Shown here one piece after another: positions 13,743 through 24,763 of a DNA stretch of 64,000 nucleotides. The stretch comes from Verrucomicrobiia bacterium (GTDB lineage: Bacteria; Verrucomicrobiota; Verrucomicrobiia; Limisphaerales; Pedosphaeraceae), in NCBI GenBank assembly GCA_036268055.1, contig DATAUW010000017.1, positions 310,001 through 374,000 of the forward strand, read 5' to 3'. The notes below the pieces were generated by a model. The model searched no databases, was not told where the DNA came from, and saw nothing but the letters and a program-made list of their open reading frames with translations. How positions within the stretch are numbered: the stretch's first letter is position 1; every line of letters begins with the position of its first letter. Both the position numbers and the translations under genes were made by a program.

Positions 13743-16700
13743 ATGTACATTGATTTGGATCGCAAAGCATATTTGTTTTATCGTGAACTGAAGCCCTCTA
13801 AACCGAAGGTTCGACCGCATCCGCTTTGTGTTTCCTTTTTTGCCGCCGTCATCTCTTTGTTTGTTTGTTCTAAAACCTTCGGCCAATCATTCACGGCAAA
13901 TTCTCCTAGAGCTAGTGAAGTCTCCGGATATGTCGTTACCGAAAGCGGGCCCAACCATCGCATTTGGAAAAGCGTAGCTGCCTTGACCAATCCCGATGGA
14001 AGCGTCTTCTACCATACAAACTCCTTCATGGAACTTGCTACCGGACTCAATCATTTGGTTGCGGGCCAGTGGGTGGCATCTTCCGAGGATATTCAACTCA
14101 CTCCCAACGGCGGCGCGGCTACAAACTCCCAACATCAGGTTTATTTTTCGGCCAATATCAATACTCCGGGTAGCATTGATCTGGTCATGCCTCATGGCCG
14201 GCATTTGACCGGAACGGTGCTTGGCTTGAGTCTGTTTGATTCAGGCAGCGGCCAAAACGCCATCATTGGCCAGTTGCAGGATTCGCTCGGTCAAATATTG
14301 CCGACCGGCAATCAGGTGCTTTACACCAATGCCCTGGTGGATTCCCAAACCGATTTTCAGGCGGATGTGCTCTATACCCACAAGCGAATGGGGTTTGAAC
14401 AAGACATCATCATGCACCAGCAGCCACCCGCACCGGCAAGCTTTGGGCTGAATCCGGATACGACGATGCTCCAAGTCTGGACGGAGTTTTACAACACCAC
14501 CGATCCGGAGGTTTCATCCAACGTCGTCAATGTGTCTCTACAAAACAGCCTGCGGGCTGAAAGGCGGGCCATTGCGAGCGAAACCTTGAATTTCGGCTCA
14601 ATGCAGATGGATCAGGGAAACGCTTTTTCAACCGGCGGTTCCACCAATATTAACGGCAACGGCATCAATGGCCTTTTGCTCGTTCCGGTAGCGAAACACT
14701 GGGTGCGCCAGGGCACGCGCAGATTTCTAGTTGAGGAGATTCCCTTTGATTCCATCGTCGCCCAACTGAACGCCTTGCCGCCGTCCTCGCCCTTAAACAA
14801 TGGCACACCAAGCGCTGAGCCTGCGCAATCATTCTTTCGCAGTCCGGTAAAGGCCGATCCCAAACAGGCAAAGGCACAAAGCCTGTTGATCGCCAAAAAC
14901 AGTGTAGCTAAGCATCCGAGCCTTGTGATGGATTATAATTTGATCAACAACAATTTCACCAATTTCACCTTTCAATCCGATACGACCTATTACCTCAGCG
15001 GCAGCGTCAATCTTTACGGCACGACGACGCTCGAAGGCGGAACGGTTATCAAGTGTGATGGCAATGCCGAAGGCACGACCGTGATGAATGGCAATATCGT
15101 TTGCAAAACCGCTCCCTATCGTCCCGCAATATTTACCGCCACCAACGACAATTCTGTGGGAGTGGCTTTAAGCTCTACCGGTGTTCCGACAATTTCGGTT
15201 TCGACGTATTTATACTGCCCGAGCGGCGGGTCCATTACCAATGTTCGCTTCTCATATGCCTGGAATGGGCTTTCTGCGGCCGCTGGAGACGTGGAAATCT
15301 CCGACTGCCAGTTTGTGTATTGCAACCATCCCATCACCGTCAATTCCGGCACGACCACTCTTGGACTCCATAATGTGCTGATCACGATGAATGACAGCAT
15401 TAACAATTCGGCCAATTTCTGCGGCTGCGCTCCTGGAGCCATCACTGTTTACAGCACCTCCCTCAAAATGTCGGCTGAACACCTGACGGCAGATCTGGGC
15501 TCTCAATATTTTATCGAATATTACACCACCCCTAATCTCTCCACGACTTCGGTCGCGTTGACGAATTCCATCATTTTGTCCCCGCATCTCAATCCTTATT
15601 ACTCTTACGGAACATCCATTGCGATCACCCCGACCACTAACGAGACTTATTACAGTTCCACGCCGCCATCGCCGTCCCTTTTTCAGTCCGTCGGCGCAGG
15701 AAATTATTATCTTAACACAAACAGCATGCTTCGGGGTATTGGCACAACCAATATCAATACCAATGTTTTGACGGACATTCAGGCCAGGACGACCTTTCCT
15801 CCGGTTTTCATCACCAACACGCTCGTGACCGATACTGTCCTGTCTCCGCAGGCAGGACGGGATACGAATACGATTCTCGACATTGGTTACCATTATGCTC
15901 CGCTTGACTTCCTGACCGCCTGCACCGTCACGAATTCAACTCTCTTGCTCACCAACGGTGTGGCTTTGGGATTTTACAGCTTGGGAATCACCCTGCGCGA
16001 TGGCAGTCAACTCGTGTCTCAAGGATCACCGCTCCAAAGAAATTATATCGCTCACATCAGTTTGGTTCAGGAGCAAGGGACAAATCTTTATTTCCCAACA
16101 ACCGTAACGAATGCCCGGCCTTTCTATTTGAACGTGACCAGCACCAACCGGGCTCCGACCATGTCCATGCAGTTCAGCACCGTATCCATGCAGAATGCGG
16201 GAGTGACCATTCTTAGCGCCTCCGATTCCGGGAATGTCTTGAGCAACCTGTATCTGCGGGATTGTGAGATTTATGCAGCTGGAGGAAGTTTCTCGCTTGT
16301 CAATTATGCCTATTTCATGACGGCATATCTGAAGAATAATTTGGTACAACGGTCGCCGGTCTTTTGGATCGCGACGCCCGCCACAATTACCACCTACAAT
16401 AATCTGTTCACGGGAGGAACGAATTCGGTGACGACAAGCGCCAGTGCATATGAAACCTATTTTTTTCATAACGGAGCAGGAGCCGGCGCAAACAACACGA
16501 ATTATGACAATGCCTTTGACGGTGTGGAAGCATTTATGGATGGATTGTACTCGCACAATGCCTACCTGAACGGTGCAATTAACGACGGATCCTCCGAAAC
16601 CGGAGACGTCATTGCAAATCTCCCGTGGCTGACCGGCCCGCTTGGAAGTTACTACCAGGCGACGAATAGTCCGCTGGTCAACGCGGGAAACACGACCGCA

Positions 16701-17036
16701 GACGTCATCGGTCTGTATCATTACACGACGCAGACCAATGAAGTGAAGGAGACGAATTCAGTCGTTGATATTGGCTACCACTACGTGGCGCTCAACAGCA
16801 GCGGTCAGCCGGACGACTCCGATGGGGATGGTCTCCCGGATTATTTGGAGGATACAAACGGGAATGGAACCTACGACTTCGCTTCGGACCTTGGCAACTG
16901 GCAATCCAGTTCGACCTGCGGGGATGGGGTTAGTGATTACATCAAGTATATTCAGGGGCATAATCCCAATATTTGCACAACGAATAGCGACACCAGTGGA
17001 CTTGTCAATTTGCAAGTGTATACGCCGTTGAAGTAA
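13743..17036 (+). CDS. Very large secreted protein with right-handed beta-helix-like repeats
   Basis: This 1097-residue protein has a long N-terminal extension ending in a hydrophobic signal segment (VSFFAAVISLFVCSKTFGQS, about 30-49), so it should be exported. The body is rich in Asn, Thr, Ser and Tyr, with repeated strands such as SVNLYGTTTLEGGTVIKCDG that are typical of parallel beta-helix proteins. The phrase DIGYHYAPL/DIGYHYVAL occurs twice. Near the C-terminus DSDGDGLPDYLEDTNGNG is a thrombospondin-type-3-like calcium-binding repeat. Such proteins are frequent in Verrucomicrobiota and are thought to be cell-surface or polysaccharide-binding. It lies directly upstream of an alpha-L-fucosidase, which would fit a polysaccharide-related job. 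No catalytic residues can be pointed out. Confidence 0.75.
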   Translation: MYIDLDRKAYLFYRELKPSKPKVRPHPLCVSFFAAVISLFVCSKTFGQSFTANSPRASEVSGYVVTESGPNHRIWKSVAALTNPDGSVFYHTNSFMELATGLNHLVAGQWVASSEDIQLTPNGGAATNSQHQVYFSANINTPGSIDLVMPHGRHLTGTVLGLSLFDSGSGQNAIIGQLQDSLGQILPTGNQVLYTNALVDSQTDFQADVLYTHKRMGFEQDIIMHQQPPAPASFGLNPDTTMLQVWTEFYNTTDPEVSSNVVNVSLQNSLRAERRAIASETLNFGSMQMDQGNAFSTGGSTNINGNGINGLLLVPVAKHWVRQGTRRFLVEEIPFDSIVAQLNALPPSSPLNNGTPSAEPAQSFFRSPVKADPKQAKAQSLLIAKNSVAKHPSLVMDYNLINNNFTNFTFQSDTTYYLSGSVNLYGTTTLEGGTVIKCDGNAEGTTVMNGNIVCKTAPYRPAIFTATNDNSVGVALSSTGVPTISVSTYLYCPSGGSITNVRFSYAWNGLSAAAGDVEISDCQFVYCNHPITVNSGTTTLGLHNVLITMNDSINNSANFCGCAPGAITVYSTSLKMSAEHLTADLGSQYFIEYYTTPNLSTTSVALTNSIILSPHLNPYYSYGTSIAITPTTNETYYSSTPPSPSLFQSVGAGNYYLNTNSMLRGIGTTNINTNVLTDIQARTTFPPVFITNTLVTDTVLSPQAGRDTNTILDIGYHYAPLDFLTACTVTNSTLLLTNGVALGFYSLGITLRDGSQLVSQGSPLQRNYIAHISLVQEQGTNLYFPTTVTNARPFYLNVTSTNRAPTMSMQFSTVSMQNAGVTILSASDSGNVLSNLYLRDCEIYAAGGSFSLVNYAYFMTAYLKNNLVQRSPVFWIATPATITTYNNLFTGGTNSVTTSASAYETYFFHNGAGAGANNTNYDNAFDGVEAFMDGLYSHNAYLNGAINDGSSETGDVIANLPWLTGPLGSYYQATNSPLVNAGNTTADVIGLYHYTTQTNEVKETNSVVDIGYHYVALNSSGQPDDSDGDGLPDYLEDTNGNGTYDFASDLGNWQSSSTCGDGVSDYIKYIQGHNPNICTTNSDTSGLVNLQVYTPLK

Positions 17037-17077
17037 TTGATAAATCCTGTTCATCCCGTGATTCCAGTATCAAAAAA

Positions 17078-18457
17078 ATGAGTAAAATCCGATTTATTCT
17101 GTTGGTTTGCTTCTGCTTTAGCCTTTGCAAAGGCGAAACTGTAAAGGAAACTAACGCGACAGACAAACGATTGGCATCGCATGAGCACCGCATGGAATGG
17201 TGGCGCGAAGCAAAATTTGGAATGTTCATCCATTGGGGTCTCTATTCGGTTCCGGCTGGAACATACGACGGAAGAAAAGTGCCAGCTGGGGAATGGATCA
17301 TGAACGTCGCGAAAATTCCAGTGGATACTTATGCCCAATATGCAAGCCAATTCAACCCGACGAACTTTGATGCCGACGCATGGGTGAAGCTGGCCAAAGA
17401 TGCAGGAATGAAATACATCGTTTTCACAGCGAAGCATCACGACGGATTTGCGATGTTTCACTCGAAGGTGGATGGTTTTAATATTTACGATGCAACACCG
17501 TTTCACCGGGACCCAGTAAAGGAGCTTTCAGCGGCCTGCGAAAAATTCGGAATTAAATTTGGCGTCGATTATTCTCAAGCCCAAGACTGGCATCATCCGG
17601 GTGGCGCAATCATCCAGAAGGGCGGCGTAACAAACGTATGGGATTCAAAGCAATCTGGGGACTTCGATGATTATCTAAAAAATGTTTCAGTTCCACAAGT
17701 TGAAGAGCTTCTATCAGACTACGGCCCGATTGCTATACTCTGGATGGATACTCCGGTCGGAATGACGCGAGAGCGAGCCGCCCTATTCGAGCCGCTATTT
17801 CAAGCGCACACCAATCTCATTATTAACGACAGAGTCGGAGGACATTTTAAGGGAGACTTCAAAACTCCCGAACAGCGTTTGCCAGGCTACAAAATAAATG
17901 AATCGGAAGATTTCGAGACTTGCATGACGATAAACGGCACTTGGGGATATGAATCTTATGACACGAATTTTAAATCGGCCAAAGAACTGGAACGCAATTT
18001 GATAAGTATTGTAAGCCGCGGAGGAAATTACCTGCTCAATGTCGGACCTGATGCCAACGGCAATATTCCGATGCCAGAGGGAATTCGTCTAAAAGCTATA
18101 GGTCAATGGTTGCAGGTAAATGGTGAAGCGATCTATGGGACGACTTCAAGTCCTTTTAAAAGAGATCTGGCCTGGGGGCGTTGCACGCAAAGAGGAAACA
18201 AGCTCTATTTGATCGTGTTCGACTGGCCGATAGATCATAACCTAATCGTGCCTATAAAAAATAAAAAGGCCGATGCTTGGCTAATGGCTGATGATAAAAA
18301 GCAATTACTAAGCGTCAACGAAGAAACCCGAGTGGTTATCCAATTGCCAGAAGCACCGCAAGATCCGGTGGCCAATGTCATTGTCATGGATTTGCACGAG
18401 CCAATAGCACTATCCGAACAAGCTGAGCCGCGAAAATTTAGTCAAACTGATAAATAG
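17078..18457 (+). CDS. Alpha-L-fucosidase, GH29 family, secreted
   Basis: This 459-residue glycoside hydrolase has a signal peptide (ILLVCFCFSLCKGE, residues 6-19). GH29 hallmarks are WWREAKFGMFIHWGLYSVPAG near the start of the barrel, FTAKHHDGFAMF, and ILWMDTP with the probable nucleophile Asp224. LISIVSRGGNYLLNVGPDANG is also typical of the family. It would release alpha-linked L-fucose from glycans with retention of configuration, probably in the periplasm or outside. Length is close to the family norm for the catalytic domain plus a C-terminal beta-sandwich. The gene is 41 bases downstream of the beta-helix protein and 26 bases upstream of the next secreted protein, and may be co-transcribed with both. 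Confidence 0.93.
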   Translation: MSKIRFILLVCFCFSLCKGETVKETNATDKRLASHEHRMEWWREAKFGMFIHWGLYSVPAGTYDGRKVPAGEWIMNVAKIPVDTYAQYASQFNPTNFDADAWVKLAKDAGMKYIVFTAKHHDGFAMFHSKVDGFNIYDATPFHRDPVKELSAACEKFGIKFGVDYSQAQDWHHPGGAIIQKGGVTNVWDSKQSGDFDDYLKNVSVPQVEELLSDYGPIAILWMDTPVGMTRERAALFEPLFQAHTNLIINDRVGGHFKGDFKTPEQRLPGYKINESEDFETCMTINGTWGYESYDTNFKSAKELERNLISIVSRGGNYLLNVGPDANGNIPMPEGIRLKAIGQWLQVNGEAIYGTTSSPFKRDLAWGRCTQRGNKLYLIVFDWPIDHNLIVPIKNKKADAWLMADDKKQLLSVNEETRVVIQLPEAPQDPVANVIVMDLHEPIALSEQAEPRKFSQTDK

Positions 18458-18483
18458 CCAACAATATTTTTCATAATAACTTC

Positions 18484-19491
18484 ATGAAAGCAAAAAGCTT
18501 TATCTATTCTCTGCTCTGTTTCATTACGTTGCTGCTATTGCCAATCTCTGCTTGGAATGTAAATGCACAATGTGATGCTACTTTTGAAAGTAAAACCGCC
18601 GAAACAAACTTGGACAAATGTGGCTATGTATTAGTGAATCCCGATGGCAACGGTATTAACCACTTTTATTTAAAAGAGAAAATTCAGGTCAATGCATCCG
18701 AAAATCATCCAGAAGACTCAAATGGCTATGAAACCACTGCGACGGAAGATTCCACCGTCAATTTAAGTCAGGCACCCCCAGATTGTGTGGAAACGATAGG
18801 AACCCCTACGGGAACATACAACGAGTACGATCAAGGATGTTTTGTCTTTCATGGCACAATTACGGGCAGTCCTGTAAGTTGGAGCGGCCTGGTTACCTGG
18901 GCAATATCTGACACCGATCAAAACGGGGATGTGTCTACGAATCTGTATTCAAAGGATTGGGGCGCTTTTTTTGGAGCAGAAGCCGGTTCCACACTTACGG
19001 TTACGACAACCATGACATCACAGATAACCAGTCAGACTTATAGCAATGGTTCGACAAATGACACTGATACCACCACTATTACATTAAGTTCTGAATACAC
19101 CGACAAGGATCTGGCCGGATATATTGACGGCAAGATTGTTTTGCCAGCATATGACAGCACCTGGGGTAATAGCTCGAGCGCCGGGACAGCCAGTTATTCA
19201 TTGGATTCGACCCATACTCATGGAGGAGGAAGCAAATTGGAGTACAGGTTAAGTGTTTCAAATTCGCTTCCGAACCATACCTACCATTTTAAGTGGAAAG
19301 AAGTGACTCGCGATACTAATAACAAAATTCTTTCCTCGCCGACCATAAAAGGATCAGTGGAGGGGACCGGCGACCCGAAAAACGCCGCTTTAGGTGATAT
19401 TAAGAACGCTCCTGTTCCTTCTCAACCAGGAACCGTTACCGAAGAAAGCATAATGGCCGACGAACAGGCGGACGGAAATGGCGGCCAATAA
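18484..19491 (+). CDS. Secreted hypothetical protein preceding the RHS protein
   Basis: This 335-residue protein has a clear signal peptide (SFIYSLLCFITLLLLPISAWNVNAQ). The mature part is rich in Thr, Ser and Asp, with beta-strand periodicity, and contains three Cys near the start that could form disulfides. There is no recognised domain. It lies 30 bases upstream of the large RHS-repeat gene, with the same composition. It may therefore be co-expressed with the RHS protein as a companion or carrier, although there is no direct evidence. Confidence 0.65.
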   Translation: MKAKSFIYSLLCFITLLLLPISAWNVNAQCDATFESKTAETNLDKCGYVLVNPDGNGINHFYLKEKIQVNASENHPEDSNGYETTATEDSTVNLSQAPPDCVETIGTPTGTYNEYDQGCFVFHGTITGSPVSWSGLVTWAISDTDQNGDVSTNLYSKDWGAFFGAEAGSTLTVTTTMTSQITSQTYSNGSTNDTDTTTITLSSEYTDKDLAGYIDGKIVLPAYDSTWGNSSSAGTASYSLDSTHTHGGGSKLEYRLSVSNSLPNHTYHFKWKEVTRDTNNKILSSPTIKGSVEGTGDPKNAALGDIKNAPVPSQPGTVTEESIMADEQADGNGGQ

Positions 19492-19521
19492 CAGGACGAT
19501 TAAATTTGCGAGAGAGACAAC

Positions 19522-22500
19522 ATGAAAACAATCTATTTATTTATCGCTGTGCTGATGGTGGCCGCCATACAAATGCACGCCCAAGGCTGTTCCACGTGTG
19601 GTTCAAGTGCAAGCTCCACCGCCGATGACTCTGGACCATCTCTAAATGTATCTCTTGGAAAGCTGGCATTTGGACAGTCCGCAGGCACCTTGGGCTTCAC
19701 TGGTTCCATCCCTACGGGAAACTTTTTTTCTTCCGCATTTCTTCAATTGGATGCTCCGTCACGCAATCTTATAACCATAGTAACAAATACCGATGGCACA
19801 TTCCGTCAGGTATATGCGCCTCAGATCGTTGCTGACATCCCTGTCTCTACATCAACAAACGGATATGTCATAAACTTTTATTATTCCTCTCAAGTGACTG
19901 GTCAAACGGGAGGCATTTATCAATTTTCAGGTGCGGCGTTTTCAGTTTGGATGGTGACCAACACAGATTCTTCAAGCCTTAATCAGGTTCAAATATCTGA
20001 AAGCATGTCCGGAAGCTTAACTAAGCAATGGACGTATACCTATGACACGAATACCAGTGCATGGACTGTGCAAGATTTAGCGGGCATCAAAAAAATCACC
20101 ACAACCACAAATTTAAGTTCGACCATTTACCGGACCGTAGCCACAACCCAATATAGCGGCGGTCCTGTTGCCCTACAGACAATCGATACGTATCAAACAT
20201 TTAGTTGGGGATTTGCTCCGATCGAAAGCGACTTGGGAGCCACAAATGCTCCCGAAAGCACTCTTTATACATATTATGATCCGGCTCCGTATACACCGGT
20301 TACTCGCCAGCCACTGCGGACGGTTGTGAATCCAGATGGGTCATGGCAGTGGTACGCAAATTATGATGCAGCCGGAAATCCTACTAATATTTACTCTTCG
20401 TTTGGCGACATTACCCTTAGCTACGCGACGAATAATTCCGGTGGATCGGCGCGCCAAACAGTCTATACATACAGTCCAACGGATGCAGGTGTGTCCGCAT
20501 CGGGAGACGATGGCTCCGTTAGCCCGACTGTTCCCCGCCGCACCATCGTTTTTGTTCAAGGTCACGAAATTTCCCGCAGTTATAGCGTATTCCCTAGCGT
20601 CAGCAAGCGTATTGATGTTCAGTGTGTGGCCGTAGGTGCCGCGTGGAACGCAGCCGGCAATTTGTACACCACAAATACCTACTATTCAAGTGGAGGGAAC
20701 CAATTTGCTGTCGAATCTGTCGTCAATCCCGATAAAACGATAAGCGCATACGATTACCGAACAAATTCGTTCGGGACATATCGAACAAATATCACTGTTA
20801 CCGGCCAGCCTGATTCAGGTTTTACACATGTTGTTGACGGGACGACAAATTATGTAGTGCTAAATCAGTTTGGCTATAAGGTTGCGGAGGTTTCGGCGGA
20901 CGTTAAGAGCGGAATGATTTTCTTTCAGGATACCTATGGGAATTTTGACGGATATGGACGACCTCAGCAAGTCACACATTTGGACGGCACAACCGAATAT
21001 ACTTATTATGCCTGCTGTGGCCTGGACTACACCGTTGACCGCGATGGGGTTGTGACCCAATATTTGTATGATCAGGCGAGGCGGCAAACGGGCTACATAA
21101 AAGAATTGGGAACTGATGCAATCACATATACGAATGTTTTAGACGCCGCCGGACGCATACTTCAATCCATTCGCATCGGAACAGATGGATCTCCAATTAT
21201 TACCAGTCAAAATGCTTATGACACTGCTGGGGAGGTTTTGTTCCAAACGAATGCCCTTGGCGGCGTGACCAGTTTTGTGCGTTCAACTAATGTTTCAACA
21301 GGTGGGTTGATTCGTTCGACCGCCTTTCCAGACGGAGGCAACAGCTCAAATTGTTACTATCTCGATGGTGCTTTGAAACAGATACTTGGCAGCGCTGCAC
21401 GACCTGTGACTTACGTTTATGGATCCGACAGCGGAGATCAGTATACTATTACTTATAAATTAGATTCTAGTGGCGGCAGTAACGAATGGGAAAAAGCTTA
21501 TACGGATATGATCGATAGGGCAGTCGAGACGCTTTATGCGAGTTCTTCAGGCAGTCCTGCTACATATTCGTCTTATAATGCGTTTGGACAACTTACCAAT
21601 ACGATTGATCCCGATGGCGTTTCCATGCTTTACGCCTACAATGCAAAGGGGCAACGAGTATTTACTGTCTTAGATACGAATCAAAATTACACGATTGATT
21701 TCACGGGCAGTGACCGAATCGCCTTTACCACCAACGACTTCGGTTCGGATTATGGGGCCAATGTGAGGCGAACGCAAACCTTCCTTTGGAGTACATCTCT
21801 GAATGTGTCAAATTTGGTCTCATCCTCCGAATCAACTTTGGACGGACTCAAGAGATTCGACACTATGTGGAATGGGGGAATCGCTGTTGTGACAACCAAT
21901 ATTACAATTTATAGCAGTGGCGGCTATCGTTATACAACCAATCTGGCCCCTGATGGATCGTATGCGATCAATACGTATCAATACGGACGGTTGATCTTAT
22001 CCCTTCGCAAAGATTCGGGGAATATTCAACTCAGTAGCGTTTCCTATTCCTATGATGCTCATGGTCGCCAATACCAAGTGACTGATGTCCGCAATGGGGC
22101 TACGACGTACTTGTATAATAGTGGTGACCAAGTGAGCAGCGTCGTTACACCCTCACCTGCAGAGACGGCGACGTATTATTTTGATAAGCTCGGCCGGGGT
22201 GTTGGCTCGCTTTTGTCCGATGGCACGGCAATAACAAATGTCTATTACCCAACCGGTGACCTTGCACAGACACGGGGTTCGCGAACGTACCCCGTTGGAT
22301 ATGGCTACGATGCTCAGGGACATATTACTAAAATGACGAATTGGACCAGCTTTGCTTCAAATCTAGGCGCACGGGTGACGACCTGGGCGTATGACCAGTA
22401 TCGGGGGTTTGTTTCGAGCAAGACTTATGATGGCGGTGCCTCTGGCCCCAGCTACGCGTACACGTCAGCCGGGCGACTATATACGCGCACTTGGGCGCGC

Positions 22501-24762
22501 GGGATCACGACCACTTACGCCTATGACCATGCCGGTGGGCTGACTGGTGTTTCCTATAGCGACAGCACTCCCGGCGTTATTTACGCTTATGACCGGCGCG
22601 GAAGGCAGAGCCAGATTGTGGTCGGAGGAAACATCATTACTGCAGTGACCTACAATGATCACGCAGAGGTTTTGGCTGAAGCGTACAGCGGAGGGCCTTT
22701 GGACGGCCTTTCGGTGACAAACGGCTATGATTTTCTGTTGCGTCGGACGAATGTGGTCAGCAAAAAGTCGGGTGTCTTGACATCGGCGGCTTATACCTAT
22801 GATGGGGCTTCTCGTCTTGCGACGGTGTCTGACAGCACGGAATCGGCGACGTATTCCTACCTTGCCAATTCCCCATTGGTGGCCAATATTGTATTCGCGC
22901 AAAGCGGTGCGACGCGGATGACGACTTTCAAGCAATACGACAATTTGAACCGGTTAATTTCAATTCTCAGTTCCAACGCCTCATCTGTGATTGACGAACA
23001 CGATTACAACTATAACAGCGCAAACCTGCGCACGAGCATGACCAATGCCGACGGGACGTATTGGGTTTATCAATACGATGCCTTAGGTCAGGTGACATCG
23101 GGCATCAAGAATTGGGCGAACGGCGGCGTGGTGGCGGGGCAGCAGTTTGGATATGGTTTCGACGATATCGGAAATCGCATTGCCACTTCAGCAGGCGGTG
23201 ATCAATGGGGAGCGAACCTGCGCTATGCCAGTTATACAGCCAATAATCTGAATCAATACACGAGTCGAACCGTGTCCGGAGCCGTGGATGTCATCGGTTC
23301 AGCGACCAACACAGCCACCGTAACAGTGAATGATCAGCCGACCTATCGTAATAGCAATTATTTCCGCGCCCAGGTTTCCATCACAAATAGTAGCGGCCCA
23401 GTATGGCAGACACTGACAAACCTCGCCGTTTTGAGCGAAGGAACCAATTACACAATACAAACAAACATTTTAGGGAACGTATATGTGCCACGGACGCCGG
23501 AGAGCTTCAACTACGATGCGGACGGGAATTTGACCAATGACGGACGTTGGCAATACGTGTGGGACGGAGAAAACCGGCTCATTTCCATGACGAACAATGC
23601 CGATGTGCCGGTGGGAGCTCGGATGGGATTGATTTTCACGTATGATTTCAAGGGACGCAGAATTAGCAAATCAGTAGTTGTTGGTGGAGTGAACACAACA
23701 TTGGATTTTGTATATGACGGATGGAACCTGTTGGCTAACCTGACAACATCGTCCACTGTAAATGAATCGTTTACTTGGGGAACGGATCTTTCGGGCTCGA
23801 CGCAAGGTGCGGGAGGAGTGGGAGGTTTGCTGTTCCTCAGTCAGCCTTCAATTCAGACTGCATTTGTATCTTATGATGGGAATGGCAATGTATCATCGCT
23901 CGTCAATGCGGCAAATGGAAATCCAAGCGCGAATTATGAATATGGCCCATTTGGCGAACTCATGCGCGCGACTGGATCTACAGCTAAAGCCAATCCGTTC
24001 CGGTTCTCCACAAAATACCAAGATGATGAGAGTGATTTAATCTATTACGGATACCGCTACTACAATGTAAATAGTGGAAGATGGATTAGCCGGGATGTCA
24101 TTCAAGAACGCGGTGGAGCTAACTTGTATTCTTTCGCGCAAAATAACGCGGCTAATCTTATTGACCGTTTGGGCTTAGATTTTTGGCAAGACCCCTTGTT
24201 TTGGCAGAACTATTCTCAAATGACTCCATTGGATCAGGAACAACTGCAGGTACTGATTGCTATGCTAGTTGGGGGTGGAGGCTCTTTCGCATTTGGTCCA
24301 GATGACCCTTGGACGCAAACGATAGCCAACAGTTCATATATTTCCAGTGTTATTCAACAAATTCAATATAAATTGAGTCAATACTGTAAGGGAAAAGCGA
24401 ATGCTCAGGCTTCTCTTTCTGGCAGAGCTGATTTCGATTTAAATGAACTTCAACTATGGGATACTGGAAATCAGATCATTAATGATGCCATCTCATGGCT
24501 AACATTTGGGGAAGCGGGAACAGATCCAGCTTTTTTATTTGGAAGTTATAGATTGAGGTGGAGTGCGGTTAAACATGACTGCTGCAAACGCACTGCTAAA
24601 ATTGCTTTTTTTGGGAGCGATCAGGCTAGGCTTGGTAGTGCTGGCCGAATTCCATATACACCAGTTAGTATAATTCCGCTTCCCGATCAGCCGTTGGGTC
24701 CCGGTCTCCCTGGGCAAAATGTATCGTTTACATGGACTTGGACGAAGGATATATCTTGGTGA
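19522..24762 (+). CDS. RHS/YD-repeat protein with variable C-terminal domain
   Basis: This 1746-residue protein has a signal peptide, MKTIYLFIAVLMVAAIQMHAQ. Dozens of YD repeats of the form YDxxGRxxxxxx(D/N)Gxxxxxx run from about 300 to 1500. The RHS core ends with RFSTKYQDDESDLIYYGYRYYN and GRWISRDVIQERGGANLYSFAQNNAANLIDRLG, the standard RHS-associated core boundary. The C-terminal 170-190 residues after this are unrelated to the repeats, contain several Cys and aromatic residues, and match no toxin that I recognise. Known RHS proteins form a shell around a C-terminal toxin, so this tail may be a toxin. The lipoprotein gene directly behind it would then be the candidate immunity gene. In Verrucomicrobiota such proteins may also be structural. 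Confidence 0.88.
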   Translation: MKTIYLFIAVLMVAAIQMHAQGCSTCGSSASSTADDSGPSLNVSLGKLAFGQSAGTLGFTGSIPTGNFFSSAFLQLDAPSRNLITIVTNTDGTFRQVYAPQIVADIPVSTSTNGYVINFYYSSQVTGQTGGIYQFSGAAFSVWMVTNTDSSSLNQVQISESMSGSLTKQWTYTYDTNTSAWTVQDLAGIKKITTTTNLSSTIYRTVATTQYSGGPVALQTIDTYQTFSWGFAPIESDLGATNAPESTLYTYYDPAPYTPVTRQPLRTVVNPDGSWQWYANYDAAGNPTNIYSSFGDITLSYATNNSGGSARQTVYTYSPTDAGVSASGDDGSVSPTVPRRTIVFVQGHEISRSYSVFPSVSKRIDVQCVAVGAAWNAAGNLYTTNTYYSSGGNQFAVESVVNPDKTISAYDYRTNSFGTYRTNITVTGQPDSGFTHVVDGTTNYVVLNQFGYKVAEVSADVKSGMIFFQDTYGNFDGYGRPQQVTHLDGTTEYTYYACCGLDYTVDRDGVVTQYLYDQARRQTGYIKELGTDAITYTNVLDAAGRILQSIRIGTDGSPIITSQNAYDTAGEVLFQTNALGGVTSFVRSTNVSTGGLIRSTAFPDGGNSSNCYYLDGALKQILGSAARPVTYVYGSDSGDQYTITYKLDSSGGSNEWEKAYTDMIDRAVETLYASSSGSPATYSSYNAFGQLTNTIDPDGVSMLYAYNAKGQRVFTVLDTNQNYTIDFTGSDRIAFTTNDFGSDYGANVRRTQTFLWSTSLNVSNLVSSSESTLDGLKRFDTMWNGGIAVVTTNITIYSSGGYRYTTNLAPDGSYAINTYQYGRLILSLRKDSGNIQLSSVSYSYDAHGRQYQVTDVRNGATTYLYNSGDQVSSVVTPSPAETATYYFDKLGRGVGSLLSDGTAITNVYYPTGDLAQTRGSRTYPVGYGYDAQGHITKMTNWTSFASNLGARVTTWAYDQYRGFVSSKTYDGGASGPSYAYTSAGRLYTRTWARGITTTYAYDHAGGLTGVSYSDSTPGVIYAYDRRGRQSQIVVGGNIITAVTYNDHAEVLAEAYSGGPLDGLSVTNGYDFLLRRTNVVSKKSGVLTSAAYTYDGASRLATVSDSTESATYSYLANSPLVANIVFAQSGATRMTTFKQYDNLNRLISILSSNASSVIDEHDYNYNSANLRTSMTNADGTYWVYQYDALGQVTSGIKNWANGGVVAGQQFGYGFDDIGNRIATSAGGDQWGANLRYASYTANNLNQYTSRTVSGAVDVIGSATNTATVTVNDQPTYRNSNYFRAQVSITNSSGPVWQTLTNLAVLSEGTNYTIQTNILGNVYVPRTPESFNYDADGNLTNDGRWQYVWDGENRLISMTNNADVPVGARMGLIFTYDFKGRRISKSVVVGGVNTTLDFVYDGWNLLANLTTSSTVNESFTWGTDLSGSTQGAGGVGGLLFLSQPSIQTAFVSYDGNGNVSSLVNAANGNPSANYEYGPFGELMRATGSTAKANPFRFSTKYQDDESDLIYYGYRYYNVNSGRWISRDVIQERGGANLYSFAQNNAANLIDRLGLDFWQDPLFWQNYSQMTPLDQEQLQVLIAMLVGGGGSFAFGPDDPWTQTIANSSYISSVIQQIQYKLSQYCKGKANAQASLSGRADFDLNELQLWDTGNQIINDAISWLTFGEAGTDPAFLFGSYRLRWSAVKHDCCKRTAKIAFFGSDQARLGSAGRIPYTPVSIIPLPDQPLGPGLPGQNVSFTWTWTKDISW

Positions 24763-24763
24763 C

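Noticed and set aside
15252-16721. Long antisense frames (213 and 231 residues) within the beta-helix gene
   Set aside because: They are shadows of the strand-biased repeats of a secreted protein with a signal peptide and calcium-binding repeat on the plus strand.
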